Positions 1 through 9,620 of a DNA stretch of 25,779 nt are shown piece after piece. Numbering within the stretch: position 1 is the first letter of the stretch; every line of letters starts with the position of its first letter. The stretch is from CAYLSO01 sp964386525 (GTDB lineage: Bacteria > Eisenbacteria > RBG-16-71-46 > DASYSL01): the NCBI GenBank assembly GCA_964386525.1, contig CAYLSO010000312.1:1-25779 (forward strand), written 5' to 3'. The position numbers and the translations under genes are program-made. The notes under the pieces are model-generated. The model worked only from the letters and a program-made list of their open reading frames with translations. It had not been told where the DNA came from and did not search any database.

Positions 1-1
1 C

Positions 2-634
2 TGCGCGACCACGGCCAAACTGCGGGGCCGGCTGTCGCTGCCCGCCGCCGCGGGGTCAGCCAGCGAGACCGCCGACGGGAAACCCGGCTCAAGCGCGTCG
101 CGTGCGGCTCCGGTCACCGACGCCGTCATCTACGTAATTCCAGACCGCTCCCGAGGCACCCCGGCGCCGACAGGCAACTCGGCGTCCGGAAGCCGGAACC
201 GGCCGCAGTCCGAGCGCCGGACGGTCGTCCTGACCACCAACGGGTTCGAGCCCAGGGTGCTGCCGGTGACGGCGGGATCCACCGTCCGGTTCCTGAACCG
301 CGACCGCGTCTACCACAGTCCCTTCAGCGTTTCCCCTGCCTGCCGGTTCAGCCTGAAGGGCTGCGCCCCGGGCCAGGAGCGATCGGTCGTCTTCGACACC
401 GTCGGGGTCGTGAACCTTTACTGCGAGTTGCACCCGGTCGCGGCCGGCTTCGTATTCGTCCGGCCCGACCGTCTCTTCGCCTGCCCGCGGGCGGATGGCC
501 ACTTCACCCTGCCCCGCCTTCCTCCCGGTGCCTACATCGTGAAAGCGTGGCATCCGGTCCTCGGCGAAACGAGCCGCCGGGTGAAGGTGACCGGCGGGCG
601 CCCGGTCGAACTCGATCTGGCGTGGTCGCGGTGA
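2..634 (+). CDS. Secreted cupredoxin-like protein with C-terminal carboxypeptidase-regulatory-like segment (5' end outside window)
   Basis: The frame is open from the first bases of the window, so the start and any signal peptide lie upstream; 210 codons are visible. The central part (about 200-470) looks like a blue-copper/plastocyanin fold: a hydrophobic strand, a His in a VYHSPFSV context (codon at 314), then a YCELHP motif with Cys at 422 and His at 431. In type 1 copper proteins these three residues bind the metal, and an axial Met usually follows the second His; here that place is filled by Val-Ala-Ala, so the site may be Met-less or altered. After it comes a short segment (PPGAYIVKAWHP) like the peptidase-regulatory/CarboxypepD_reg sandwich. 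Proteins of this layout are often labelled methylamine utilization protein in databases, with no proven role. The gene ends 10 nt before the histidine kinase, so the two are probably cotranscribed. Copper or redox sensing is an inference. Confidence 0.75.
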   Translation, partial: CATTAKLRGRLSLPAAAGSASETADGKPGSSASRAAPVTDAVIYVIPDRSRGTPAPTGNSASGSRNRPQSERRTVVLTTNGFEPRVLPVTAGSTVRFLNRDRVYHSPFSVSPACRFSLKGCAPGQERSVVFDTVGVVNLYCELHPVAAGFVFVRPDRLFACPRADGHFTLPRLPPGAYIVKAWHPVLGETSRRVKVTGGRPVELDLAWSR

Positions 635-644
635 GGCCGTCCCG

Positions 645-2528
645 GTGACCGTCCCCCTGCGTTGGAAGATCCGGCTCCTGGCCGTGCTGGCGCCGCTCGC
701 CCTCGGGCTGGGAACCCTTTGGATCGTCAATCACAGCGTCGCCAAGCGCGCTCGCGCGGACATCCATCAGCAGTTGGAGACCGCCGCCCTGGTCTTCCAG
801 AACGTCTACGGCTCGCGCTCGCGGGCGCTCGAGATGGCCGCCGAGGTGATCGTTCGCGACCCCAGGTTCTTCTCCGCCCTTACCCTGCCCGCGGGCGCCG
901 GCGACCGTCACTTCCGGGCCACGGTCAGCGGGGTCGCGCACGACTTCGATCGTATCGCCCGGACCGACTTGTTCGAGGTGTTCGACGGTCGAGGCCGGCT
1001 GCTGGCTTCGGTGGGGAGCGGGGTCTCCAGTCCTCGGCCGCGCCGCGAACTCGTCCGGGAGGCACTGCGGGGGCGTTCGGTCTCGGGGCTTCTCGTCGAG
1101 CGGGGAGCGCACTACCAGGTCACCGTCCGTCCGACGCGGGTCGATGGCCGCACGGTGGGGGCGGTCATGCTCGGCACGCGGATCGGCGACGAGCTGGCCG
1201 GCGAGCTGCGCGCGCTCACGGGGGGCGAGATCACGTTCCTCTCGGGCCCGGTCGTCACCGGGAGCAGTCTGCGCGCCGGCGGCGACCGGCTGGCCCTGCG
1301 CCGTGCGCTCGACAAGGGCGGCGAGAGCGAGGTGCGACTGGCCTCGGGCTCCTACCTCACCCTGGTGCGTCCCATCCCCGGCTCCGCCCCGGGGAGCGGG
1401 CAGTCCTACGTCCTGCAGCGCTCCCTCGACGTCGAGCTGGCGTTCCTCCGCGAGCTGCAGGGCGGCCTCGTCCGGATTGCCATCCTGGTCGTCGTCGTCG
1501 CCATCTTCATCGGCTTCGTCGTGGCGCGCGAGGTGGTCGACCCCATCGGCCGCCTCGTGCGCGGCGCCGAGGAGATCGAGCGCGGCAATTACGACTACCC
1601 TCTCGAAGTGCGGGCCCAAGACGAGATCGGATATCTCACCGAGCGCTTCCGGCACATGCGCGAACAGGAGCGTGCCTACGTGGGCAGCCTGGAGGAGGTG
1701 GCCCGCCTCAAGAGCCAGTTCATCAGTGTCGCCTCGCACGAGTTGCGGACGCCGGTGACCATCATCAAGTGCTACAGCGAGATGCTGGCCGACGGGACCC
1801 TGGGCCCGGTGACGCCCGATCAGCGCCAGGCGCTCGAGACGATCGAAGGGGGCCTGGGGGCGATCGTCCGCATCACCGAGGACGCCACGCTCCTGGCCCA
1901 GATGGAGAGCGAGCGGCCGACCCTGACTCTGGAGGAGCACGAGATCGCGGCGGTCGTCGAGGCGGCGGTGAACGCGGCCGTGGCCGAGGCCGTGGGCCGA
2001 GGCGTCGCGGTCGATGTCGCCATCGAGCCGGGCCTGAGGCCCGCCCGGCTCGACGGGCCGCGGATCTCACACGCGGTCGCGAACCTGATCCGGAATGCCA
2101 TCCGCTTCACGCCGGATGGGGGTTCGGTGACCGTGCGGGCGCGCGGCGAGCGCAGCCAGCTGGTGATCGAGGTCCAGGATACCGGCATCGGGATTCCCGA
2201 GGACAAGAGGGAGCGTCTGTTCGATCGCTCGTTCATGCTCCGGGATCCGCGCCATCACCATTCCTCCCGGACGCTGGAGTTCAACTCGGCGGGGCTCGGC
2301 CTCGGCCTGCCGATCGCCGGCGGCATCGTGGAGGCCCATGGCGGGACGATCGTGGCGGAGAGCCAGGTCGGGCGGGGGAGCACGTTCACCATCCGGGTGC
2401 CGGTGGAGTTCATCAAGCCCCAAAGCCGACGCTCGCGCACGGGGGCTCCCGCCGGCGCGCCGAGGGAGCCGGAGCTATCCGGCGTGGCGGAGCCCGTCGA
2501 CTACGAGGAGCGGTCCAAAGCGGCATAG
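645..2528 (+). CDS. Membrane sensor histidine kinase (extracytoplasmic sensor - HAMP - HisKA - HATPase)
   Basis: A GTG start 10 nt after the preceding stop gives 627 residues. TM1 is at about 10-29, an extracytoplasmic sensor region at 30-272 (a Cache-like sequence around 105-180), TM2 at 275-295, and HAMP at 296-348 (DEIGYLTERF). The dimerization/phosphoacceptor motif SHELRTP has His365. The ATPase domain shows the N box (NLIRNAIRF, Asn484), G1 (DTGIGIP, 512-518) and G2 (GLGLGL, 550-555). Between G1 and G2 there is an unusual lid with a His triplet (RHHHSS, 537-541). The last ~45 residues are a charged, probably disordered tail. The protein would autophosphorylate His365 and pass phosphate to a response regulator, but none is encoded nearby, so it is an orphan in this window. 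Coupling to the upstream cupredoxin-like gene suggests that protein delivers or modulates the signal (inference). Confidence 0.9.
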   Translation: MTVPLRWKIRLLAVLAPLALGLGTLWIVNHSVAKRARADIHQQLETAALVFQNVYGSRSRALEMAAEVIVRDPRFFSALTLPAGAGDRHFRATVSGVAHDFDRIARTDLFEVFDGRGRLLASVGSGVSSPRPRRELVREALRGRSVSGLLVERGAHYQVTVRPTRVDGRTVGAVMLGTRIGDELAGELRALTGGEITFLSGPVVTGSSLRAGGDRLALRRALDKGGESEVRLASGSYLTLVRPIPGSAPGSGQSYVLQRSLDVELAFLRELQGGLVRIAILVVVVAIFIGFVVAREVVDPIGRLVRGAEEIERGNYDYPLEVRAQDEIGYLTERFRHMREQERAYVGSLEEVARLKSQFISVASHELRTPVTIIKCYSEMLADGTLGPVTPDQRQALETIEGGLGAIVRITEDATLLAQMESERPTLTLEEHEIAAVVEAAVNAAVAEAVGRGVAVDVAIEPGLRPARLDGPRISHAVANLIRNAIRFTPDGGSVTVRARGERSQLVIEVQDTGIGIPEDKRERLFDRSFMLRDPRHHHSSRTLEFNSAGLGLGLPIAGGIVEAHGGTIVAESQVGRGSTFTIRVPVEFIKPQSRRSRTGAPAGAPREPELSGVAEPVDYEERSKAA

Positions 2529-2609
2529 ATCGCGGGGCTGTGGACGTGCAGGCGCAGGCGAGCCGCGCGGCGTCCCCAGCCGACCGGTCCGCCGACGCCA
2601 CCTTTTACG

Positions 2610-2639
2610 CCCCAAGCCGCGCGACGGCCTGGGGTTTTT
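2610..2639 (+). terminator. Rho-independent terminator after the histidine kinase gene
   Basis: The arms CCCCAAGCC (2610-2618) and GGCCTGGGG (2626-2634) form a 9-bp stem with a single A-C mismatch and a 7-nt loop, followed directly by five T residues (2635-2639). It lies 82 nt after the kinase stop codon and fits the end of the cupredoxin-kinase transcript. The rest of 2529-2770 holds no convincing gene; its last part must carry the promoter and ribosome site (GAGGGGAG, 2758-2765) of the oxidoreductase operon. Confidence 0.8.
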
Positions 2640-2770
2640 CACTGCTGGACTACGAGCCGCCGATAGGCTAGGAAGCGAGCCGAGGGCCGCGATCGGTGCA
2701 TCCGCCGGCCGAGGTGAGCATTTCAGGGATTCATGGTAGATTGAGGCGGTAGGCAACGAGGGGAGCGACC

Positions 2771-4165
2771 ATGCCCGAGCTGGAAGAGAAACCCAAGCCG
2801 TTCCTGATACCCGAGTACTGCAAGGGCTGCGGCCGTTGCGTGAGCGTGTGCACGAAAGGTTGCATCGCCTTCGCCAACGAGATCAATCCCGCCACGGGCA
2901 TTGTTCCCGTCGTCCTGGATCTGGAGAACTGCACGGGATGCGGTCTGTGCATCGAGGCCTGCCCGGAGCCCTACGGCCTGCGCGCGCTGGCGCAAGGCGA
3001 GGCCTACGAGTTGCAGGATCCCGCCAAGCTCTTCGGGGCCCGGCGGAGCACCGCCCCCGAGCCCGTGGACATCCCCACCCGGAGGGTGCCGCTGCCGAAG
3101 ACCCAGCCCCTCATCATCAAGGGCAACTACGCGGCCGCCGTGGGCGCCCTGCTGGCCGGCTGCCGTCACTTCTACGGCTACCCCATCACCCCCTCCACCG
3201 AGGGCGCGGAGCTGATGGCCAAGCTGCTGCCCAAGTTGAGCGGGGTCTTCCTCCAGGCGGTCTCCGAGGTCGCCACCGTGAACCACATGTACGGCACCGG
3301 CGGCGCCGGCATCGCGTCCATGACGTTCACCTCCGGCCCCGGTTTCTCCCTGATGCTGGAAGGCGTCTCCTACATGGTGGGCTCCGAGCTGCCCGGGGTG
3401 TTCGTGAACGTCATGCGCGGCGGCCCCGGCCTCGGGAACATCGCCCCCGAACAGTCCGACGTGAAGCTGGCCTGCCGCGGCCTGGGCCACGGGCACACCC
3501 ACGGCATCACCCTGATGCCGAGCACCCCGCAGGAGATGCTGGACTACACCATCCTGGCCTTCGATCTCAGCTTCAAGTACCGCAACCCGGTCATCGTCCT
3601 GGCCGACGGGTACTTGGGCCAGATGACGGGCAGAGTGCAGCTCCCTGATTACATGGTCAAGCCGGGCATCCCCGCGTGGGCGGTCTACGGCGACAAGGAC
3701 CACCGCGGAAACCTCATCTCCTCCATCCAGCTCCAGGAAGCGGACCTGGAGAAGTTCAACTTGCATCTGGAGGAGAAGTACCGGTCCATGAAAGCGGAAG
3801 CGCGGGCCGAGTCTTACATGACCGAGGACGCCGAGGTCCTCCTGGTGGCCTGCAACACGCCCGCCCGCGCCGCCAAGGGCGCCGTGAAGAGCCTTCGCGA
3901 CCTGGGCATCAAGGCGGGTCTCTTCCGTCCGATCACCATCTGGCCCTTCCCGGTCCCGCAGCTCGAGGCCCTGCTTGCCAAGACCAAGCGTCTCGTGGTG
4001 GTCGAGGCCAATGCGGGCGGCCAGATCGAGGATGAACTCCGGCTGAGCCTGAGCCAGGCCGGCGTGGAGAAGCTGCCCCGCCTGACCCATGTGCGCCGGG
4101 CCGGCGGGATGCTGCCCCAGCAGACCGAGATCGTCGACCACGTGAAGTCCATCCTCGGTGAGTAG
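2771..4165 (+). CDS. 2-oxoacid:ferredoxin oxidoreductase, fused ferredoxin (delta) - alpha subunit, VorB/KorA-like
   Basis: The ATG is preceded by GAGGGGAG 5 nt upstream; 464 residues. Residues 15-66 are a two-cluster ferredoxin: Cys17, 20, 23, 27 and Cys54, 57, 60, 64 each follow the CxxCxxCxxxC spacing, with the first set lacking the usual Pro after its last Cys. Residues ~112-464 are the alpha chain of the OFOR family: the pyrimidine-binding TPP domain with YPITPSTE (137-144), a GPGFSLM block and the C-terminal transketolase-C-like domain (VVVEANAGGQIEDELR). These enzymes oxidatively decarboxylate a 2-oxoacid with CoA to acyl-CoA, CO2 and reduced ferredoxin, or run in reverse. The partner gene starts 10 nt after this stop codon. 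The sequence resembles the branched-chain (VorB) and 2-oxoglutarate (KorA) groups more than pyruvate enzymes, but the substrate cannot be settled by reading. Separate delta and alpha genes are the more usual arrangement. Confidence 0.92.
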   Translation: MPELEEKPKPFLIPEYCKGCGRCVSVCTKGCIAFANEINPATGIVPVVLDLENCTGCGLCIEACPEPYGLRALAQGEAYELQDPAKLFGARRSTAPEPVDIPTRRVPLPKTQPLIIKGNYAAAVGALLAGCRHFYGYPITPSTEGAELMAKLLPKLSGVFLQAVSEVATVNHMYGTGGAGIASMTFTSGPGFSLMLEGVSYMVGSELPGVFVNVMRGGPGLGNIAPEQSDVKLACRGLGHGHTHGITLMPSTPQEMLDYTILAFDLSFKYRNPVIVLADGYLGQMTGRVQLPDYMVKPGIPAWAVYGDKDHRGNLISSIQLQEADLEKFNLHLEEKYRSMKAEARAESYMTEDAEVLLVACNTPARAAKGAVKSLRDLGIKAGLFRPITIWPFPVPQLEALLAKTKRLVVVEANAGGQIEDELRLSLSQAGVEKLPRLTHVRRAGGMLPQQTEIVDHVKSILGE

Positions 4166-4175
4166 GGAGGCCCCC

Positions 4176-5609
<1,434 letters not shown>

Positions 5610-5630
5610 ACCTCGGTCTCATGGGTGCGA

Positions 5631-5660
5631 ACGAAGGCCCGGCGATCGCCGGGCCTTCGT
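5631..5660. terminator. 30-bp perfect palindrome after the oxidoreductase operon
   Basis: ACGAAGGCCCGGCGA at 5631-5645 is followed without a spacer by its exact reverse complement at 5646-5660. It sits 21 nt after the stop codon of the beta-gamma gene and 114 nt before the TPR gene. A very stable hairpin here would end or protect the operon mRNA. There is no T-tract on either side, so it may be a factor-assisted terminator or RNA-stability hairpin rather than a classical intrinsic terminator. Confidence 0.6.
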
Positions 5661-5773
5661 GCCTGCGCGCCGCGGGACGATCCCGACTGCGTGGGCCTTC
5701 GAAGAGGCGGCGGCCTCGCTGCCGGGCGGGGGCGCAGGACTCGCAGTCCCGGCATTCCCGCCCGGAGACCACC

Positions 5774-8572
5774 ATGGAACCTGCCACCCACATCGACCTG
5801 CTGTCTCGCTCGCGCCGCCGGCTCGCACTCGCTGCGTCGGCCATCGCGCTCGCCGGGGCGGTCGCGCTCCCCGGACTGATCGCGCTCCCCGCGCACGCCG
5901 TAACGTCCTCGGGCGCCCCCGCGGCGGCCTTGCCCGACACCGGGGTGTTCGCTCCGGTCGCCACCCAGCTCAAGGCGCGCCTCGCGCGGCTCGCGGAGCT
6001 GCCGGCCACGAGCCCGACCCCTGAGCGGCTGTGGCTGCTGCTCGACACCGGCCAGGCCGGCGAGGCCGCGCGGCCGGCGCCGCAGCTGGGCGCCGACACG
6101 CCGGCCGCGCTGGCGGCGCGGGCCCGCGTGGCGCTGGCCGTGCAGGACTTCGCGGCCGCCGCTCCGCTGGTCGAGCGGCTCGCGGCGCTGCCCGACGCCG
6201 ACGCGCGCTCCACGCGCTACCTATGGGAATACGCGCGCGACGCGGCCGCCACCATCGACTCACTCACCCGCATGCGACTCGCCCGCGGCGATGCCGGCGC
6301 GGTGCCCGAGCTGCTCGCGGCCGGACGGCTGGCTTACGACCTGCTCGACTATGCCCGCGCCGATTCGCTATTCGTGCGCGCCCTGGCCGCCGCTGCCGCC
6401 GGGGAGTCCCCCGCGGCCCGGCGGGCCCGCTCCGCCGCGCACGTCGGCCGCGCGCTCGTCATGCAGAAGCGTCGCGAATGGGACGCCTCGCTGGGCGAGC
6501 TGCAGATGGCGCTCGCCGAGCACGCCACGCCGGAAGCGCTCGAGACGCTGGCCAACACGATGATCCGGCTCGGCCGCACCTACGAAGCGATCGCCGCGGC
6601 GGAGTGGGGGGTGCGGCTGCATCCCTATCACGACGCGTCGCACTATCTGCTGGGCAACGGCTACGCGCGGCGCAACTACACCGAGCTGCTCGCGGCGTAT
6701 CCGGGCGCCTTCCTCGCCGCGACGCGGTCGGGGGCGCTCGCGGCCGCCGACGCCGAGCTGGCGTCCGGACGTCGCGCCGAGGCCCGGGCGGGGTACGAGG
6801 CCGCGGTCGCCCGGTATCCCGGATCCGCCGACGCGCGCGTTCGGCTGGCCTCGCTCGACTTCGAGGAGGGGCGCTTCGCCGCGGCGCGCGACGGCTGCTT
6901 CGCCGCGCTGGCCATCTGTCCGGAATACGGGCGCGCCCACGCGGTGCTCGCCAAAGCACTCGAAGCGCAGCGCTTCGCGGTGGACGTGCACCGCGCCGAC
7001 TACGAGCGCCGCTTCGCCGTCAAGCCCACGCCCGCCGTGCCGGGGATCGAGCGCTTCGTGGCCAACTGGGGCTCGCTCACCCCGCGCCACCAGAAGCGCG
7101 TGGCGCTGTCGGTGGCGCCGTGGGCGGCGTACGTGCCGGTGCTGGTGGAGGGCGGCGCCACCTTCTACATCAAGCCGCTCTACATGCTGCTCAGCGAGTG
7201 CCCGGACCAGGAGGTGCTGCGCGACCAGCGCATCGACTACGACTCGCGCCTCTGGGACGACGTGCGCGGCTGCGGCGGCTACCACACGGTGACCGGCATC
7301 GAGGACGTCGAGCGCACCGTCTTCGACCGCTACGACACGGTCATCCACGAGCTCGCCCACCAGGTGCACGCCGTGCTGCCGGCCGACGACTCCCGCGTCA
7401 TCCAGGACTTCTACCGCCGCACCAAGGAGCGCGACGACGCCACCCGCGACGCCTTCCTCTCGCGCTACGCCGGCGGCAGCGTGCACGAGTACTTCGCCGA
7501 GGGCGCCAACGCGCTGGTATCGCCAAAGCGCGACGCCTACGACCCGCGCGAGGTGGTGAGCGAGCGGCTCGCGGCCAAGGATCCGGAGCTGCAGGAGCTC
7601 GTGCAGAGGCACTTCGCGCGCACCGACGTGAGCGGTTCCTACCCCGTGGCCTACGCGGCCGGGGGCGACGACCGCGTCGAACGCGGCAAGGTCGAGGAGG
7701 CGCTCCCGTTCTACCGCAAGGCGCTGGCGCGCAAGGCCGACGACGAGACCGCGCTCACCGCCTACGCGCGGGCGCTCATCCTGGCCGGACGGCCGGCGGC
7801 GGCCGAGTCGGTGGCGGCGGTCGCGGTGGCGACGCACGCGGCCAGCGGCCCGGCGCGGGTCGCGCTCGCCGAGGCGCGGTGGCACGCCGGGGATGGACTC
7901 GAGGCCGCGCGCGCCGGGCTGGCGGCGACCCGGGACACCGTTCGCGCCGAGGATCGCTACCAGGTCGACGCGGCGCTCGGCGCCTACGCCTGGACGCTGG
8001 GCGATGCGGCCGGCGCGCTGGCGGCGTTCGACTCGGTGCTCGCCTACCAGTCCGACAACCCCGAGGGTCTCTACGGCCGCGCCTCGGCGCTGGCGCTGGC
8101 CGGCCGGCCCGACGAGGCGTTCCGGCTCTACGACGAGGCCGTGCGGGTGCGGACCGGCGTGGTCGAGCTGCGCTGCGACTTCGCCCGCGACCTGCTGTGG
8201 GCGGGCCGGGGCGCCGATGCCCTGAGGCAGCTGGACGAAGCCAAGCTACTCGACGCGGAGAACCCGAACGCCGAGGCGTTGCGCGGGTGGGTCGCGATGA
8301 CGGCGGGGGATATGGACGCGGCCCGCGCGCACGCGACGCAGGCGCTCGCCTGGGGGCCGTGGTGCAATCTGGCGCGCATCGTGGATGGCGGAATCGCCAT
8401 GCGCTCCGGGGACCGGGGCGCCGCGGAGCGCGCGTGGGCGCCGGTGCGGGAGCGCATCGCGAAGCGAACGCCGCCCGAGTACGTCTACCGACCGAGGATC
8501 GCGGTCTGGGAGCACGTGCACACGCTGCCGGCGGTGGAGCGGCGGCTGCTCGAGCGGCTGGCGGCGGAGTGA
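5774..8572 (+). CDS. Secreted TPR-repeat protein with embedded HExxH metallopeptidase-like domain
   Basis: I start at ATG 5774, preceded by GGAG, because it opens a signal peptide (RRRLALAASAIALAG ... PAHA, about residues 14-42). The in-frame start at 5621 would add 51 residues encoded across the palindrome. Length is 932 residues. About 60-420 is Ala-rich TPR-like helical sequence. About 423-620 is a different domain with HELAHQVH (His525, Glu526, His529, and a further His532) and a downstream VHEYFAEGAN (Glu576), which fits a gluzincin-type zinc site with the third ligand 47 residues after the catalytic Glu. The anthrax lethal-factor/M34-like group has a similar layout. About 640-930 returns to TPR repeats (e.g. 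ALPFYRKALARK). It is probably periplasmic or surface-exposed, using the TPRs to hold a protein partner or substrate. Substrate and activity are unknown, and no peptidase inhibitor or secretion gene is adjacent. Domain boundaries are approximate. Confidence 0.8.
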   Translation: MEPATHIDLLSRSRRRLALAASAIALAGAVALPGLIALPAHAVTSSGAPAAALPDTGVFAPVATQLKARLARLAELPATSPTPERLWLLLDTGQAGEAARPAPQLGADTPAALAARARVALAVQDFAAAAPLVERLAALPDADARSTRYLWEYARDAAATIDSLTRMRLARGDAGAVPELLAAGRLAYDLLDYARADSLFVRALAAAAAGESPAARRARSAAHVGRALVMQKRREWDASLGELQMALAEHATPEALETLANTMIRLGRTYEAIAAAEWGVRLHPYHDASHYLLGNGYARRNYTELLAAYPGAFLAATRSGALAAADAELASGRRAEARAGYEAAVARYPGSADARVRLASLDFEEGRFAAARDGCFAALAICPEYGRAHAVLAKALEAQRFAVDVHRADYERRFAVKPTPAVPGIERFVANWGSLTPRHQKRVALSVAPWAAYVPVLVEGGATFYIKPLYMLLSECPDQEVLRDQRIDYDSRLWDDVRGCGGYHTVTGIEDVERTVFDRYDTVIHELAHQVHAVLPADDSRVIQDFYRRTKERDDATRDAFLSRYAGGSVHEYFAEGANALVSPKRDAYDPREVVSERLAAKDPELQELVQRHFARTDVSGSYPVAYAAGGDDRVERGKVEEALPFYRKALARKADDETALTAYARALILAGRPAAAESVAAVAVATHAASGPARVALAEARWHAGDGLEAARAGLAATRDTVRAEDRYQVDAALGAYAWTLGDAAGALAAFDSVLAYQSDNPEGLYGRASALALAGRPDEAFRLYDEAVRVRTGVVELRCDFARDLLWAGRGADALRQLDEAKLLDAENPNAEALRGWVAMTAGDMDAARAHATQALAWGPWCNLARIVDGGIAMRSGDRGAAERAWAPVRERIAKRTPPEYVYRPRIAVWEHVHTLPAVERRLLERLAAE

Positions 8573-8729
8573 GGAAATGCGGGTGCCCCCGAGGCCGCCC
8601 GGGGCTCCGTAGGCGGACGTGATGAGTCCTCGCTACCCGCCACGCCTGCTTCGGAAGCGCCTCGGTCGGGCGGTCGCGCGACTCCCCGACCGCGAGGAGT
8701 TGCTCGCCAGTGCCGTGTACGCTTCGGTC

Positions 8730-8879
8730 CTAGAACAGGGCGTAGATGAACGGTGCAAGCGCGGAGGTGCCCCCGAACACGAGGACGATACCGAGCAACA
8801 GCACCACAGAGATGACGGGGAGCAGCCACCACTTCTTACGCTCTCTGAGAAACGCCCACAGGTCAGCAAGGAAGTCCAT
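8730..8879 (-). CDS. SxtK-like / DUF5989 small membrane protein
   Basis: This 49-codon gene begins with ATG at 8877-8879, preceded by a strong GGAGGT site (read on the minus strand from 8885-8890), and ends with TAG at 8730-8732. The product starts MDFLADLWAFLRERKKWWLLP and continues as one strongly hydrophobic segment ending in SALAPFIYALF. This is the pattern of the DUF5989 family: a short amphipathic, Arg/Lys/Trp-rich start followed by a single transmembrane helix. Members typically lie beside SxtJ and carbamoyltransferase genes, as sxtK does in saxitoxin clusters. Here it is the last gene of that cassette. Function is unknown; a membrane anchor or small partner of SxtJ is a guess. Confidence 0.85.
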   Translation of the reverse strand: MDFLADLWAFLRERKKWWLLPVISVVLLLGIVLVFGGTSALAPFIYALF

Positions 8880-9183
8880 GGTCTACCTCCGGTGTCCTGT
8901 TCCTCAAGTTGGAGCTCCCAGACCAGCCGGCCCACGCGTCGCAGTTGCTGTGACCCGGGGTACCTGCATTGATGACGCGTACCTTGGTGAAGCCCGTCTC
9001 GCGCATCCGGCTCGCGCCCGGCGCCTCCCGGACGTCGAACCGCCGACTGCCGGAGCCGTTCAGAATCGAGCAGATGGGCCGCCACTTGCGGGGATTGATC
9101 TCGAGCGCGACCTGCCTGGCGCTCGCCGGGGTGACGAGCCCGAAAAGGACCGGGACGTTCCGAGCGTGCCTGGAATCGGTCAT
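8863..9183 (-). CDS. Small ORF between sxtJ-like and sxtK-like genes (uncertain, possibly a degraded SGNH or LytR_C-type protein)
   Basis: It opens with ATG 16 nt after the SxtJ-like stop and runs 106 codons, overlapping the SxtK-like start by 17 nt. Codon third positions are G/C-rich over most of its length, as in neighbouring genes, and become less so near the end. The product has no clear signal peptide. Two features are visible: ILNGSGSRRF followed by METs and TGFTKVRV, which resembles the small LytR C-terminal (LytR_C) fold, and VINAGTPGHSN, which resembles block II of SGNH hydrolases (compare VINAGVSGFG in the gene at 12191). No GDS block is present. It could be a genuine cassette member, a relic of the GDSL gene that follows sxtK in other clusters, or a chance frame. 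No strong ribosome site precedes it. Confidence 0.4.
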   Translation of the reverse strand: MTDSRHARNVPVLFGLVTPASARQVALEINPRKWRPICSILNGSGSRRFDVREAPGASRMRETGFTKVRVINAGTPGHSNCDAWAGWSGSSNLRNRTPEVDHGLPC

Positions 9184-9199
9184 GGCGTGGTCCGGCGGG

Positions 9200-9595
9200 C
9201 TAGAACTGCCTCTCGAACTCGGCAGGCCTGAACGGCTCGTCCCCGCGCTCGATCCAGGCGCTCTCCCCCGGCGGCGCGAAGCCGGTCGGCAAGCCCTTGC
9301 CGCCGAGCAACCGGCGCAGCAGCGCGATCGGCGTCAGGAAGGCATAGAAGAGCAGGCCGAAGACGAGCGGCCCGATTACCTTGTTCAGGATCGTGCCGAA
9401 ACGGAACCAGAGCCGGAAGACCGGCGTGAGCAGACGGTAGAAGAACACCCCCGCCACCAGGCAGCCGACCGCGATGTAGAGGAAGAGCGGGTCAGTGCGG
9501 TGGCGCAGCAGGTGCAGGAGCAGGAAGAGCAACGCGAAGGCCCCGGCGAGCTGCATGGCGCCGAGGCGGCGCTGGTAGTCAGTGACCTTTGACAT
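9200..9595 (-). CDS. SxtJ-family membrane protein
   Basis: This 131-residue protein starts 25 nt after the carbamoyltransferase stop codon. It has three hydrophobic segments (about 17-33, 37-57 and 73-95) with Arg/Lys between them, and a cytoplasmic-type tail rich in Pro, Gly and acidic residues (ESAWIERGDEPFRP). Size, position and the FALLFLLLHLL ... GVFFYRLLTPVFRLWF pattern agree with the SxtJ family, known from saxitoxin clusters and found widely next to NodU/CmcH-type carbamoyltransferases. No enzymatic function is established. The conserved pairing suggests it anchors or assists the carbamoyltransferase at the membrane; this is an inference. Confidence 0.85.
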   Translation of the reverse strand: MSKVTDYQRRLGAMQLAGAFALLFLLLHLLRHRTDPLFLYIAVGCLVAGVFFYRLLTPVFRLWFRFGTILNKVIGPLVFGLLFYAFLTPIALLRRLLGGKGLPTGFAPPGESAWIERGDEPFRPAEFERQF

Positions 9596-9620
9596 CAGGG
9601 ATCCCCATTCTCCGGTCGGG

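Noticed and set aside
504..1940. 478-codon minus-strand frame
   Set aside because: It is antisense to the histidine kinase and its product looks like GC-skew-driven low-complexity sequence.
6031..8622. 863-codon open frame on the plus strand in another phase
   Set aside because: It overlaps the TPR-metallopeptidase gene and translates to Arg/Ala/Gly-rich sequence without domains, while the other phase has a signal peptide, TPRs and HExxH.
8663..8692. 8-bp inverted repeat (CGGTCGGG ... CCCGACCG) between the TPR gene and the SxtK-like gene
   Set aside because: It has no T-tract, a 14-nt spacer and a sequence of low complexity; it could be a terminator for the convergent genes but the evidence is too thin to annotate.
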